Origin: an uncultured Lachnospiraceae bacterium
GTDB taxonomy: Bacteria > Bacillota > Clostridia > Lachnospirales > Lachnospiraceae
Direction: 5' to 3'
Assembly (NCBI GenBank): GCA_934292725.1
Contig: CAKQXY010000001.1
Coordinates: 120,214-184,213, forward strand
Length of the DNA stretch: 64,000 nt
Position 1 is the first letter of the stretch. Every line of letters begins with the position of its first letter. The notes beneath the pieces were generated by a model, which had not been told where the DNA came from, ran no database searches, and worked only from the letters and a program-made list of their open reading frames with translations. Shown one piece after another: positions 7,749 through 16,730 of the stretch. Both the position numbers and the translations under genes were made by a program.

Positions 7749-10168
7749 GTTTCTACTTCCACACGATAACCGTCAGTTTGTATTATGATTGCACCGCAGT
7801 CTTTTGTAATCAAAACTGACGGTATTTTTGCCTCTTCTAAGCGTTTTAAAAGCTGTTTTCCAGGATGACCATACCTATTATTTTCACTGCAGGAAATCAC
7901 GGCAAGCTGCGGTGTTGTCTGCTGCAAAAATGATTTAGTTGTTGAATAATCAGAGCCGTGATGTGCGACTTTTAAGACTGTTACCGGCTTTAAGCTGACA
8001 AGATCATCCTCGCAGTCACCTGGAAGATCTCCTGTAAAAAGCATAGAAAAATCACGATAATTAAGTCGCCACACTAGTGACGATTCATTTGAGTCATCTG
8101 ATTTTTCATTTTTTGACGGCCACAGCACTTCAAAAGACAAATCTGGCAGCGTTTTTAATGAAAAAACAGCTCCTTTTGAAATCCACTTAACGGGAATCTG
8201 CTTCTTTTTTGCTGCTGTTAACAGCTGTTCAAACTGCTTTTCTGCTGACTGGCTCTGCGGCAGCATAAGCGTTCCTATCCGATCTGCGTCATTTTCAATC
8301 AATCCTATGATTCCACTAATATGATCACTGTCTGCATGCGATACAAAGACATAGTCAATCCGGCGAATGCCTTTTGAGTTTAAAAAAGGTTCTAATACAT
8401 ACGTATCAAGCATAGATTTGCTTGTGCTTCCGCCATCCGAAAGAATTGTCGTATGATCTGGCAGCATTAAAAAAATACCATCTCCCTGACCTACATCAAG
8501 TACAGTGATTTCCAATTTGTTTGTATGATCTGCATGTAAAAAAACGCAGCCAAATATATAGCAGCCTAGGGAAAGAAAAACAGCAGCGAGCTGACAGCGT
8601 CGTCTGTCTTTTTTTCGCTTTTCTTTATCATCATCTGTCTGTTCTCTTTTTCGTTTCTCATAAAAAAGCCTAGTTCCCATGCCTGTTACGAATAACAGTG
8701 TAACATATAATACAATTCGCCATACAGCTGGTCTTCCAGTATACTGTGCTGATTCCGGAAGGCTTTTTGAAAGTTTGCAAAGCACAGTGTAAAAATAAAT
8801 GACAAGATGGCCTGCTTTTAAGCATACAGTGCCAAAAGCCGGTGCAAATAAAGAAAGTACAAGTGCCACGGCCGGTGATACAAGCAATATTCCAGCAAGC
8901 GGTATGACAAGCTGATTTAATAAAATTGCATAAAGAGGATATTGGAAGTAATGATATAACAGCACAGGAAGCATTGCAATAGAAAGTCCCATAACACTGC
9001 AGAAGCGATTGATCCTTATAGTTATTTTGTCAGAAGAAGGCATTAAAATTTTTTTAAATATATCTCCAACAAGGCTTATTCCAAGTACTGCGCCAAATGA
9101 CAGCTGCATAGAAGCCTGAAAAATAGCAAGCGGCTGAAAAATAAGAAGGCAGAGGGCTGCTGCTGCCGCTGCCGTAGGCATATCATAAATGCGGCCTTTT
9201 TGACGCCCGATCATTAAAATAAGATACATAACACAAGCACGAATCGTCGAAACTGCATTTCCAGTAAAGGCAGAATAAAAAAGAACAATAATGCTTCCAG
9301 CCATACCAGAAATGGCAAATGATCCTGTCAATTTCATAAGCAAACCGCATGCAGCTAGTCCAACTACTGATATATGAAGTCCTGATACAGAAAGAATATG
9401 AGCTATTCCCTGATCTTTAAAAAGTTCTTTCTGTTCTTTGTCTAATTCACTTTTGTCGCCCAAAAGCACGGCACAGTAAATGCCATAATCAGCAGTATTG
9501 CCTTCTAAAAGCCGTGAGAGTCTCATCTTTATGGCGTCTTTTAACTGCCACAGACACTCCGCAATTGGATCATATCGGCTTTCTTTTTGTGTCCACGTCT
9601 CACCACTCAGGCAAAAATCATATCCTAAGCTGTGATAATAGCTTCTTGAATCAAATTCGCCTGGATTTGAAGCCTGTGAAAATAATGATAATTTTCCAGA
9701 AACAGCAATTTTACTTCCGGCAAGCGGACGCTTTTGATTGGAATGAGTTGATATAGGCACTTGCACAATAACACCCTCCCCTGCTGCCTTTTTATTAATA
9801 GAGGCATTTTTTAAGTAAATCCAAAGCTTCGATTTTTCCTCTACCTTTGTCACGCTACCTTCGACAAGCACATCATCCAATGTATTTTCTTTTGAGTACT
9901 GCATTGATAAAAGTGTATCATAAATATGACTATGCGCATTTGCGCTAAAGCAGCAGACTGCCCCCGTAAAAAAAGAAAAAGCGCAGATACACAAAAAGAA
10001 AGGCATTTTTTTAAAAAAGACATTTTTGCATACAATTTGTATCAGCATAAAAATAAGCGCCAGCATCAAAATGCCGGCGCTTAAAATGATTGCTATTTTC
10101 AAGCTCTTTATACAAAGAAGTTCTCCTGCAAGAAAAAAACATATAAGAACAAGGAATGGTCGTTTCAA
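7727..10168 (-). CDS. comEC: ComEC/Rec2 competence DNA-uptake channel protein
   Basis: An 813-residue membrane protein that moves single-stranded DNA across the cytoplasmic membrane. N-terminal hydrophobic helices, an OB-like soluble part, the multi-helix competence domain (LSVSGLHISVVGLA is typical) and a C-terminal metallo-beta-lactamase domain are visible. The last has LDVGQGDGIFL, VSHADSDHISG and KVAHHGSDYST motifs. Last gene of the operon; its ATG overlaps the stop of the GerMN lipoprotein gene by 4 bp. Its own stop region overlaps the end of the convergent PfkB gene. Full length and apparently intact. Confidence 0.95.
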   Translation of the reverse strand: MKRPFLVLICFFLAGELLCIKSLKIAIILSAGILMLALIFMLIQIVCKNVFFKKMPFFLCICAFSFFTGAVCCFSANAHSHIYDTLLSMQYSKENTLDDVLVEGSVTKVEEKSKLWIYLKNASINKKAAGEGVIVQVPISTHSNQKRPLAGSKIAVSGKLSLFSQASNPGEFDSRSYYHSLGYDFCLSGETWTQKESRYDPIAECLWQLKDAIKMRLSRLLEGNTADYGIYCAVLLGDKSELDKEQKELFKDQGIAHILSVSGLHISVVGLAACGLLMKLTGSFAISGMAGSIIVLFYSAFTGNAVSTIRACVMYLILMIGRQKGRIYDMPTAAAAAALCLLIFQPLAIFQASMQLSFGAVLGISLVGDIFKKILMPSSDKITIRINRFCSVMGLSIAMLPVLLYHYFQYPLYAILLNQLVIPLAGILLVSPAVALVLSLFAPAFGTVCLKAGHLVIYFYTVLCKLSKSLPESAQYTGRPAVWRIVLYVTLLFVTGMGTRLFYEKRKREQTDDDKEKRKKDRRRCQLAAVFLSLGCYIFGCVFLHADHTNKLEITVLDVGQGDGIFLMLPDHTTILSDGGSTSKSMLDTYVLEPFLNSKGIRRIDYVFVSHADSDHISGIIGLIENDADRIGTLMLPQSQSAEKQFEQLLTAAKKKQIPVKWISKGAVFSLKTLPDLSFEVLWPSKNEKSDDSNESSLVWRLNYRDFSMLFTGDLPGDCEDDLVSLKPVTVLKVAHHGSDYSTTKSFLQQTTPQLAVISCSENNRYGHPGKQLLKRLEEAKIPSVLITKDCGAIIIQTDGYRVEVETYLAKQS

Positions 10169-11064
10169 TAGTTTAAATTCCTTTCTAGTGGACTGCTCAG
10201 TGATATATCGCGAAATACGATATTGCTGTCGCCATCCACCATGATCTGAACACGCTGGACATCTGGCAGTTCCGTCAATGAATTTACAATCGAATATACA
10301 ATCAAATTACCATCAATAGAAAGCGCATCCGTCAGAAATGACGAATCGAAATTGACGTAACAGATTTTGTCTTTAACGCTTATACTGATCACCTGCAGAT
10401 TAGCAGGCAGAGTTGGATAATATTCTTCTCCAAAAGGTCCCTGAATCAGACGGTTGATTACATCCTTTTCAATAGAATAGGAACTCTCATATACGACATT
10501 TTGAGTCTTTTTTACAAGAGCATCCCCTTTTTCATTTGCATAGTATAAAGTAAGTGTTGTCTTTTTCTGACTGCTCAGTCCGTTTCCTATAATATCCACA
10601 TAATCGGAAGCTGTCTGAGCACCAAGAGGTGCAAAGGAGCTGTTTGTCAGTGGCTTTTCGTCTACAAAAAATGTTACCGATTCCACACCTTCAACCTGGC
10701 AGAAAGTTCGCACTATGCCTGCCCTAAATAACAGCTCTGACACAGTATCCATATTTTGATAGGAGCTGTCAAAATAAAGCTCCAGGCTACTGTTTTCTAC
10801 TGAAAAACGCACAAGCTTTAAATCAGACGGAACAAGACTTATACGCTCTTTTTCAGAATCGCTTTTAATCAGCTTTGCCCACAGTTCATTTATGACTGTT
10901 TCCTGATCTGTACCTGTCGGTTTATAATAATAGGAACTAATGCCGTTTTCTGATAAAGCTCTGTAATAAATACGTATTCCATCTGTTGTTACAGTTTTTT
11001 TATCGCATCCAGCTGCCATACATAAAAGCAAAAGAAAAAGCACCAGATTTAATTTTTTCTTCAT
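10165..11064 (-). CDS. GerMN-domain lipoprotein
   Basis: A 299-residue exported protein. The hydrophobic signal ends in MAAGC, giving a probable lipid-anchored Cys near residue 20. Two GerMN-type repeats follow: one around VPSDLKLVRFSVENSSLELYFD and one around LPANLQVISISVKDKICYVN. Start at 11064 is preferred because AAAGG lies 9 nt upstream; the frame extends to 11082. GerMN domains occur in spore germination protein GerM and in actinobacterial LpqB. The place right after a response regulator and histidine kinase matches the mtrA-mtrB-lpqB order, so a role as accessory to the kinase is a reasonable inference. Confidence 0.82.
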   Translation of the reverse strand: MKKKLNLVLFLLLLCMAAGCDKKTVTTDGIRIYYRALSENGISSYYYKPTGTDQETVINELWAKLIKSDSEKERISLVPSDLKLVRFSVENSSLELYFDSSYQNMDTVSELLFRAGIVRTFCQVEGVESVTFFVDEKPLTNSSFAPLGAQTASDYVDIIGNGLSSQKKTTLTLYYANEKGDALVKKTQNVVYESSYSIEKDVINRLIQGPFGEEYYPTLPANLQVISISVKDKICYVNFDSSFLTDALSIDGNLIVYSIVNSLTELPDVQRVQIMVDGDSNIVFRDISLSSPLERNLNY

Positions 11065-11091
11065 ATTCTGTTTCCTTTCCATTTACTCAAT

Positions 11092-12537
11092 TTACTCAAT
11101 ATATTTAAGCGGTATTCGAACAAGAAAAGTTGTTCCCTCTCCTGGCGTACTATTTAGCTTAATACCACCATGATGCAGCTGCAATACATTTTTTGTGATG
11201 GCAAGACCAAGACCTGTTCCGCCTGTCTCACGTGAACGCGCCTTGTCTACGCGATAAAAACGCTCATAAATTCTTGCCTGTGCATCCTTTGGAATGCCAA
11301 CACCTGAATCAGATACCTTAATATAAAAATATTTATGATCAGCATTCACAGATACTCGTACCCATCCGCCGTCATTGTTGTACTTTACACCATTCTCCAC
11401 AAGATTTGTTACAGCAAGACTAAGCTTTGTCTCATCGACCTCTGCCGTTACAGGACGAAAGCTTTCGAAAATGATTTCAATTGAACGTGTCTTTGCGATT
11501 GGACGCACACGCTTTAAAATCTGTTCGACAAGATTATTAATATTAACCGAGCTGATATTAAGCTCAGTTGCATTTTTATCCATACGAACAAGTGTAAGCA
11601 AATCATTGATGATTTTTGTCTCTCTGTCAATCTCATCTGAAATATCCTGCATAAACTCGCGATAAATATCAACAGGCACATTGTCACCTGAAATCAACGA
11701 ATCAGCTAACACACGCATTGATGTTATAGGCGTTTTTAATTCATGAGAGACATTAGAAACAAATTCTTGTCGCGACTGGTCAATTGCACGCAGGCGCTCC
11801 AATACCTGATTAAATGTATTAATGATCTCTTTCGTTTCATTATAGCCGCCTTCTGTCGAAAATGTAACATCGAGATTTCCATCAAGCACCTGATTAAGTG
11901 TTGTGACAAGATTTTTCCATGGTGTTGAGCTAGTCCAAGCAAAAATAAAGCTAAGTGCGAACAAAATCATAGAGCCTGTGATTTCAATTAAAAGGACCTG
12001 CCGATTCATGGAATTTATCATTTTGGCAATCCAAGCACCAGACGCACTAAGAAGTAGCACTCCTGTAATACTATCATCACCATCTGTGAGCATAGTTCTT
12101 GTCCGAAGCGGCACGGCCAGCTCCAGATACTCTGTTTTTTGTGAATAATGTTCATACGGACGACTGCTGAATGTATCAATGATCTGCTCAGAAATGCAGT
12201 ATTTATTTTGCGTTACACCGTATGTATCAAATAAAATACGGTAAGAGCTGTCTACAAGAAGGAGACGTCCACCGCAGTATTCCGCAAGGAAATTTAATTC
12301 CTGTGTCATCTCATCATCTACTACTTCCGCCAGAGAATTTCCGCTCATTTGTCCTGCTACAGTCTGACATGTATAACGCAGCTCCGAAAGCTTCTGATCA
12401 ATAATAGAACTTCGATAGGAACGCTTAATCATCTCAGAGCCTGCAAGAAGCGGAAGCAGTCCCATAATCATGAGAAGAAAAAATATACGAAAGCGAAAGC
12501 TTCCCCAGAAAAAATTATGATCCCGTTTTGCTATCAT
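11092..12537 (-). CDS. Sensor histidine kinase
   Basis: A 481-residue membrane kinase. First membrane helix near residues 15-33, an extracytoplasmic sensor loop of about 150 residues, second helix near 180-200, then HAMP, HisKA with SHELKTPITSMR (phospho-His near 266) and HATPase with the NLVENGVKYN, DSGVGIP and GGTGLGLAI boxes. It resembles WalK/ResE/MtrB kinases. The ATG overlaps the stop of the response regulator gene by 4 bp, so the two are co-translated and are partners. The stimulus is unknown; the next gene encodes a lipoprotein likely to act outside the membrane. Confidence 0.93.
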   Translation of the reverse strand: MIAKRDHNFFWGSFRFRIFFLLMIMGLLPLLAGSEMIKRSYRSSIIDQKLSELRYTCQTVAGQMSGNSLAEVVDDEMTQELNFLAEYCGGRLLLVDSSYRILFDTYGVTQNKYCISEQIIDTFSSRPYEHYSQKTEYLELAVPLRTRTMLTDGDDSITGVLLLSASGAWIAKMINSMNRQVLLIEITGSMILFALSFIFAWTSSTPWKNLVTTLNQVLDGNLDVTFSTEGGYNETKEIINTFNQVLERLRAIDQSRQEFVSNVSHELKTPITSMRVLADSLISGDNVPVDIYREFMQDISDEIDRETKIINDLLTLVRMDKNATELNISSVNINNLVEQILKRVRPIAKTRSIEIIFESFRPVTAEVDETKLSLAVTNLVENGVKYNNDGGWVRVSVNADHKYFYIKVSDSGVGIPKDAQARIYERFYRVDKARSRETGGTGLGLAITKNVLQLHHGGIKLNSTPGEGTTFLVRIPLKYIE

Positions 12538-13232
12538 GCCTTATAGTAATATCCCACTCCCCATTTTGTAAATACATATTTCGGTTCACTTGGATTACGC
12601 TCAATCTTCTCACGCAGCCTTCTGATATGTACATCAACAGTACGCACATCACCAGGATATTCATATCCCCAAACAAGGTTTAACAGTTCTTCACGACTAT
12701 AGACCTTATTTGGATTAAGTACTAAAATTTTAAGAAGATCAAATTCTCTTGAAGTTACATTAATCTCACTGCCTAAAATAAACAGACGGCGGCCCTGAAC
12801 ATCAAGACGCAGATCACCAGTGACAATATCCGTACTATTTACCGGTGGCTGCGGCGGATGAATCATAGTATTGCTGCTTCTTCGCATAATGGCTTTGATT
12901 CGTGCTTTAACTTCAAGAATATTAAATGGCTTTGTAACATAATCATCGGCACCATATTCAAGACCGAGGATCTTATCCATATCGTCTCCCTTTGCTGTCA
13001 GCATAATAATAGGCATATTGGAAAACTCACGGATTGCCTGACATACCTGAAAACCATCAAGCTTTGGCAGCATTACGTCAAGAAGAACCACATCATATTC
13101 TGTGTTTCTTGCCATCTCGACTGCCTGCTCTCCGTCATAGGCGCAGTCTACTTCCATCTGATCCTGAAGCAGACTGAACCGGATGCCCTTTACTATAATC
13201 TTTTCATCGTCTACCACTAATATCTTTGCCAC
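12534..13232 (-). CDS. OmpR-family response regulator
   Basis: A 232-residue two-domain regulator. Receiver residues D8, D9, D52 (phosphorylation site in VVLLDVMLP), T79 and K101 are all present. A C-terminal winged helix carries REFDLLKILVLNPNKVYSRE and DVHIRRLREKIE. The start codon is GTG at 13232 with AGGAG 10 nt upstream. It lies 27 bp after the comEA-like gene and overlaps the kinase gene, so it belongs to the five-gene operon. Targets cannot be read from the window. Confidence 0.94.
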   Translation of the reverse strand: MAKILVVDDEKIIVKGIRFSLLQDQMEVDCAYDGEQAVEMARNTEYDVVLLDVMLPKLDGFQVCQAIREFSNMPIIMLTAKGDDMDKILGLEYGADDYVTKPFNILEVKARIKAIMRRSSNTMIHPPQPPVNSTDIVTGDLRLDVQGRRLFILGSEINVTSREFDLLKILVLNPNKVYSREELLNLVWGYEYPGDVRTVDVHIRRLREKIERNPSEPKYVFTKWGVGYYYKA

Positions 13233-13259
13233 CTTCGAGCCACTCCTGTTCTGTCTTAC

Positions 13260-13934
13260 CTAAAAAACTGTAATCATGCCCTTGATTTTCTCAAAGGCTG
13301 CTTCTTTTATCCCCGGTACATTTTTAATTTCCTCAATAGAAGAAAACGGACCATTACTGTTTCGATATGTCACAATTGCCGCAGCTTTAACCTGACCAAT
13401 ACCAGGAAGCTGCATCAGATCTGATTCAGATGCCTGGTTTATATTAAGTAAGCCATCTGATAATGCAGAAGAAACTGCTGCAGAAGATATGACATTTTGT
13501 GTCTCATTTTCAATCTGGTCGATTGATTCTGAAATATTTGGAATATAAATCTGTTCCGAATCTACAAGAATCCGGGCGAGATTTACTGCCTCTGCCCGAG
13601 CGTTTGCAGTCAGGCCGCCTGCTTCTTCTACTGCCTGATAAAGACGTGATCCTGCCTGCAGTACATAGACACCAGGATTACAAACTTCGCCGCACAGATA
13701 AACAGCAATCGTCTCGACTGCTGCTTGTGTTGTTTCATGTAAACTGGATTCAGGCAAATGCCCTGTCTGTGCTTCTTCCTGCGAAAATTGTGTATCCTCT
13801 TTGGAATCGTCCATCTTTTGTATCTGTGTTGTCTGATAAAAGACAAGCTTTTCTTCTTTTTTTGTGCATGCCAAGATTGCAGACACAAAAAACAGAAAAA
13901 GAAAAAACAGCATCCACTGATGTGTCTTTTTCAT
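13260..13934 (-). CDS. ComEA-like helix-hairpin-helix DNA-binding lipoprotein
   Basis: A 224-residue protein. The hydrophobic N-terminus ends in AILAC, so C23 is a likely lipid anchor rather than the usual ComEA membrane helix. An SLBB domain (YLCGEVCNPGVYVL to VDSEQIYIP) follows, then tandem helix-hairpin-helix motifs starting NINQASESDLMQLPGIGQ that bind double-stranded DNA. It would hand DNA to ComEC, encoded at the end of the same operon. The start at 13934 has AAAGG 9 nt upstream; the frame goes back to 13958 without a binding site. Confidence 0.9.
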   Translation of the reverse strand: MKKTHQWMLFFLFLFFVSAILACTKKEEKLVFYQTTQIQKMDDSKEDTQFSQEEAQTGHLPESSLHETTQAAVETIAVYLCGEVCNPGVYVLQAGSRLYQAVEEAGGLTANARAEAVNLARILVDSEQIYIPNISESIDQIENETQNVISSAAVSSALSDGLLNINQASESDLMQLPGIGQVKAAAIVTYRNSNGPFSSIEEIKNVPGIKEAAFEKIKGMITVF

Positions 13935-14048
13935 CCTATCCCGCCTTTCGGCAGGCATACTGCTGCACCGATACTATCATTCTACAAAAATATGCGTCAG
14001 TATGCAAGGGGCTTTTGCAATTTTCTGAAAAACTTTCGCTGTTACTGT

Positions 14049-14486
14049 TCAAGCTTTCTCCCATCGAAAAAGAACGATCCCCGCAATTGCTATCAAAAGT
14101 CCAAGGATTTTTCTCCATGAAAATGATGCCTGACTGCTGCCAAATAAGCCAAACAGCTCTATTAGATATGCAACTGCCACCTGCGAAGTTACAATAATAA
14201 TGACTGCCTGAGCTGGTCCTAGTGATCCCATGCTCTGAACAACTGTTATTGTGATAAAGGCTCCTAAAATACCGCCGGTAAGAAGATACCACGGGCGAAC
14301 TTCTGCAAGAAGTGCCACATTTTCACGTCCTGTACAAAGCCAAGCAATAACGCACACGAAAAATGCTGTTAACTGGACAAAGCCTGTGGATACCCACAGG
14401 CTTGTTTGCTTTGTCACTTCTGTATTAAATACTCCCTGAATACTCATCAGTGCCCCTGAAATAAGAGCAAGAATGATACCCCACAT
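14049..14486 (-). CDS. DMT-superfamily small transporter (YdcZ/DUF606 type)
   Basis: A 145-residue, very hydrophobic protein with about five membrane helices. The opening with LALISGALMSIQGVFNTE and the central PWYLLTGGILGAFITITVV are features of the YdcZ family, half-size members of the drug/metabolite transporter superfamily that probably work as dimers. GAGG lies 4 nt before the ATG. A large inverted repeat lies in its leader at 14496-14556. Substrate unknown. Confidence 0.8.
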   Translation of the reverse strand: MWGIILALISGALMSIQGVFNTEVTKQTSLWVSTGFVQLTAFFVCVIAWLCTGRENVALLAEVRPWYLLTGGILGAFITITVVQSMGSLGPAQAVIIIVTSQVAVAYLIELFGLFGSSQASFSWRKILGLLIAIAGIVLFRWEKA

Positions 14487-14495
14487 AATACCTCA

Positions 14496-14556
14496 CTTTC
14501 CATCGGATACACTTTCCAATTGATTTTGCTGCTTAATAAGAGTGTATCCGTGAAAG
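14496..14556. repeat. Inverted repeat in the DMT transporter leader
   Basis: Perfect 10-bp arms CGGATACACT (14504-14513) and AGTGTATCCG (14541-14550), extended by CTTTC/GAAAG pairs, with a 27-nt loop. No T-run follows on either strand. It sits between argD and the transporter start and reaches near the ribosome binding site, so it may be a regulatory hairpin or a paired operator. Confidence 0.5.
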
Positions 14557-14570
14557 GGAAAATCATGCAT

Positions 14571-15752
14571 TTACTGGAGGCATTTTTTTAATTTTGCAAT
14601 CATCTCATCAACATGCTTTTTTTCAATAACAAGCGGCGGAACAAAACGAATTACGTTTCCTGATGCAGAAATAATAATTAATCCCTCTTTTTGAGCCTTT
14701 TTGATCACATCGCCCACAGGAATTGTAAGCTCAATTCCCTGCATAAGTCCAATACCGCGGTGATCCTTAATACAGTCAAATTCAGCAGTTAACTGCTCTA
14801 ACTGCTCATACAAATATGCACCCACTTCTTTTACATGCGCAGTCAGGTTCAATTTTTCAAACTGATCCATAACTGCATTAGCAGCTGCACACACAAGCGG
14901 ATTTCCGCCATATGTAGAACCGTGATCGCCAGGTACAAGTGCTGCACATTCTTCACGGCATAAAAATGCACCGATTGGAAGACCATTTCCAAGAGCCTTT
15001 GCTACACAGACAACATCTGGCACGATATCATATCCCTGGTAGCAGAACATATTTCCGGTACGTCCCATTCCACACTGGATTTCGTCGCAGACAAGTAAAA
15101 TATCATGCTCATCGCAGAGGGCACGAAGACCCTGCATAAATTCCTTTGATGCCGGATAAATTCCGCCTTCTCCCTGAAGTGCTTCTAAGATAATACCGCA
15201 GGTACGGTCTGTGATAAGTGATTTTACACTTTCAAGGTTATTGTACTCAGCAAAACGAACACCACCAATAAGCGGCTTAAATGGTGCCTGATAAGCATCA
15301 TTTCCTGTTACTGAAAGAGCTCCCATACTTCTTCCATGGAATGAATGCTTCATGGCAATAATTTCATGATCAGTGCGTCCATCTTTATTATAAGCATATT
15401 TACGAACAAGCTTGATAGCTCCTTCAATTGCCTCAGTTCCACTATTGGTAAAGAATACACGATCCATTCCTGTCAGCTGTGTGATTTTTTTTGCTGCCTT
15501 GGCCGCTGGCTCATTGTAAAACAGATTAGAGGTATGTACAAGCTTATCAACCTGCTCTTTAACTGCTGTTTTGTATGCCTCATTACTGTAGCCTAGTGCA
15601 AATACGGCAATTCCTGCTGCAAAATCAAGATATTTTTTCTGATCAGTATCATACAGATAAACATCCTCGCCATGATCAAGAACGATTGGAAAGCGATTGT
15701 AGGTATGAAGCAGACTGCTTTCTGCTGTCTGAATAATTGTCTGTGTTTCCAT
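14571..15752 (-). CDS. argD: Acetylornithine aminotransferase
   Basis: PLP-dependent class III aminotransferase, 393 residues, which transaminates N-acetylglutamate semialdehyde in arginine synthesis. GIILEALQGEGG, VCDEIQCGMGRTG and the PLP lysine in VCVAKALGNGLPIGA are visible, together with GSTYGGNPLVCAAA near the active site. Third gene of argJ-argB-argD; AAAGG lies 10 nt before the ATG. Relatives act on other omega-amino acids, but the operon settles the role. Confidence 0.93.
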   Translation of the reverse strand: METQTIIQTAESSLLHTYNRFPIVLDHGEDVYLYDTDQKKYLDFAAGIAVFALGYSNEAYKTAVKEQVDKLVHTSNLFYNEPAAKAAKKITQLTGMDRVFFTNSGTEAIEGAIKLVRKYAYNKDGRTDHEIIAMKHSFHGRSMGALSVTGNDAYQAPFKPLIGGVRFAEYNNLESVKSLITDRTCGIILEALQGEGGIYPASKEFMQGLRALCDEHDILLVCDEIQCGMGRTGNMFCYQGYDIVPDVVCVAKALGNGLPIGAFLCREECAALVPGDHGSTYGGNPLVCAAANAVMDQFEKLNLTAHVKEVGAYLYEQLEQLTAEFDCIKDHRGIGLMQGIELTIPVGDVIKKAQKEGLIIISASGNVIRFVPPLVIEKKHVDEMIAKLKKCLQ

Positions 15753-15779
15753 AATTAAAGTGCCTTTCTGTGAAATAAA

Positions 15780-16682
15780 TTACTTTTCGTCAGGTGTGTA
15801 AAAATGGTCATCGCCTGCCTTTAAAATAGCAGTACCAATGCCCTTATTTGTAAAGATCTCAAGAAGCAGGCAATGAGCAATTCTACCATCCATGATATGA
15901 ACTCTTGATACACCATTTAATACAGCATCAAGACAATTTTGAAGTTTTGGCAGCATACCGCCTCCAATATTGCCGCTGTTTAACAACTCTTCCATATGAT
16001 CAGTTGTCAGCTCGGAGATTAATGTATCCTTATCCTTTGGATCTGCATAAACACCTTCAACATCTGTTAAAAATGCAAGCTTTTCAGCCTTAACAGCACG
16101 TGCAATTGCACAAGCTGCATCATCTGCATTGATGTTATAGCTTTGACAGTTATCATCAAATCCGATTGGGCAAATGATCGGCAGAAAGTCTTTTTCAAGA
16201 AGATCAAATAAAATCTTTGGATTTACTTCTTTAATATCACCCACAAAACCGATATCCTGTCCATTAGACAGCTTCTTATCACAGCAAAGCAGCTGACCAT
16301 CCTTGCCAGAAATGCCGACAGCCTTTACTCCAAGCTCATTTACCATGGAGACGAGACTTTTATTAACCTTATTCAATACCATCTCTGCAATTTCCATCGT
16401 ATCAGCATCAGTTACGCGAAGTCCATTTACAAAGCGCGGCTCCATGCCAACCTTAGATACCCAGCGGCTGATTTCCTTGCCTCCTCCATGTACAATGATC
16501 GGCTTAAAACCAACCAGCTTTAACAAAACAACATCTTTAATGACGTTTCGCTTTAACTCCTCATCTGCCATTGCGCTTCCGCCATACTTTACTACAATAA
16601 TCTTTCTGTTGAATCTCTGTATATAAGGCAGTGCCTCAATCAAGGTAGCGGCCTTTTCCATAATTTTGCTGTCTAATTCCAT
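15780..16682 (-). CDS. argB: Acetylglutamate kinase
   Basis: A 300-residue amino-acid kinase that phosphorylates N-acetylglutamate. VVKYGGSAM (phosphate-binding Lys), [10 protein letters not shown] and [12 protein letters not shown] with [10 protein letters not shown] are the family blocks. GAGGAG lies 7 nt before the ATG. The N-terminal helix before the kinase core ([18 protein letters not shown]) is the kind found in arginine-sensitive hexameric enzymes, so feedback inhibition by arginine is likely. It lies between argJ and argD. Confidence 0.95.
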   Translation of the reverse strand: MELDSKIMEKAATLIEALPYIQRFNRKIIVVKYGGSAMADEELKRNVIKDVVLLKLVGFKPIIVHGGGKEISRWVSKVGMEPRFVNGLRVTDADTMEIAEMVLNKVNKSLVSMVNELGVKAVGISGKDGQLLCCDKKLSNGQDIGFVGDIKEVNPKILFDLLEKDFLPIICPIGFDDNCQSYNINADDAACAIARAVKAEKLAFLTDVEGVYADPKDKDTLISELTTDHMEELLNSGNIGGGMLPKLQNCLDAVLNGVSRVHIMDGRIAHCLLLEIFTNKGIGTAILKAGDDHFYTPDEK

Positions 16683-16730
16683 TTTGTATTCTCCTCTTTT
16701 TTATGGGTAGTCGTTGTTACAAGCTGTTTA

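Noticed and set aside
13499..14197. 232-residue plus-strand frame over the comEA-like gene
   Set aside because: Antisense to a protein with clear SLBB and helix-hairpin-helix motifs; no start signal and low-complexity composition.
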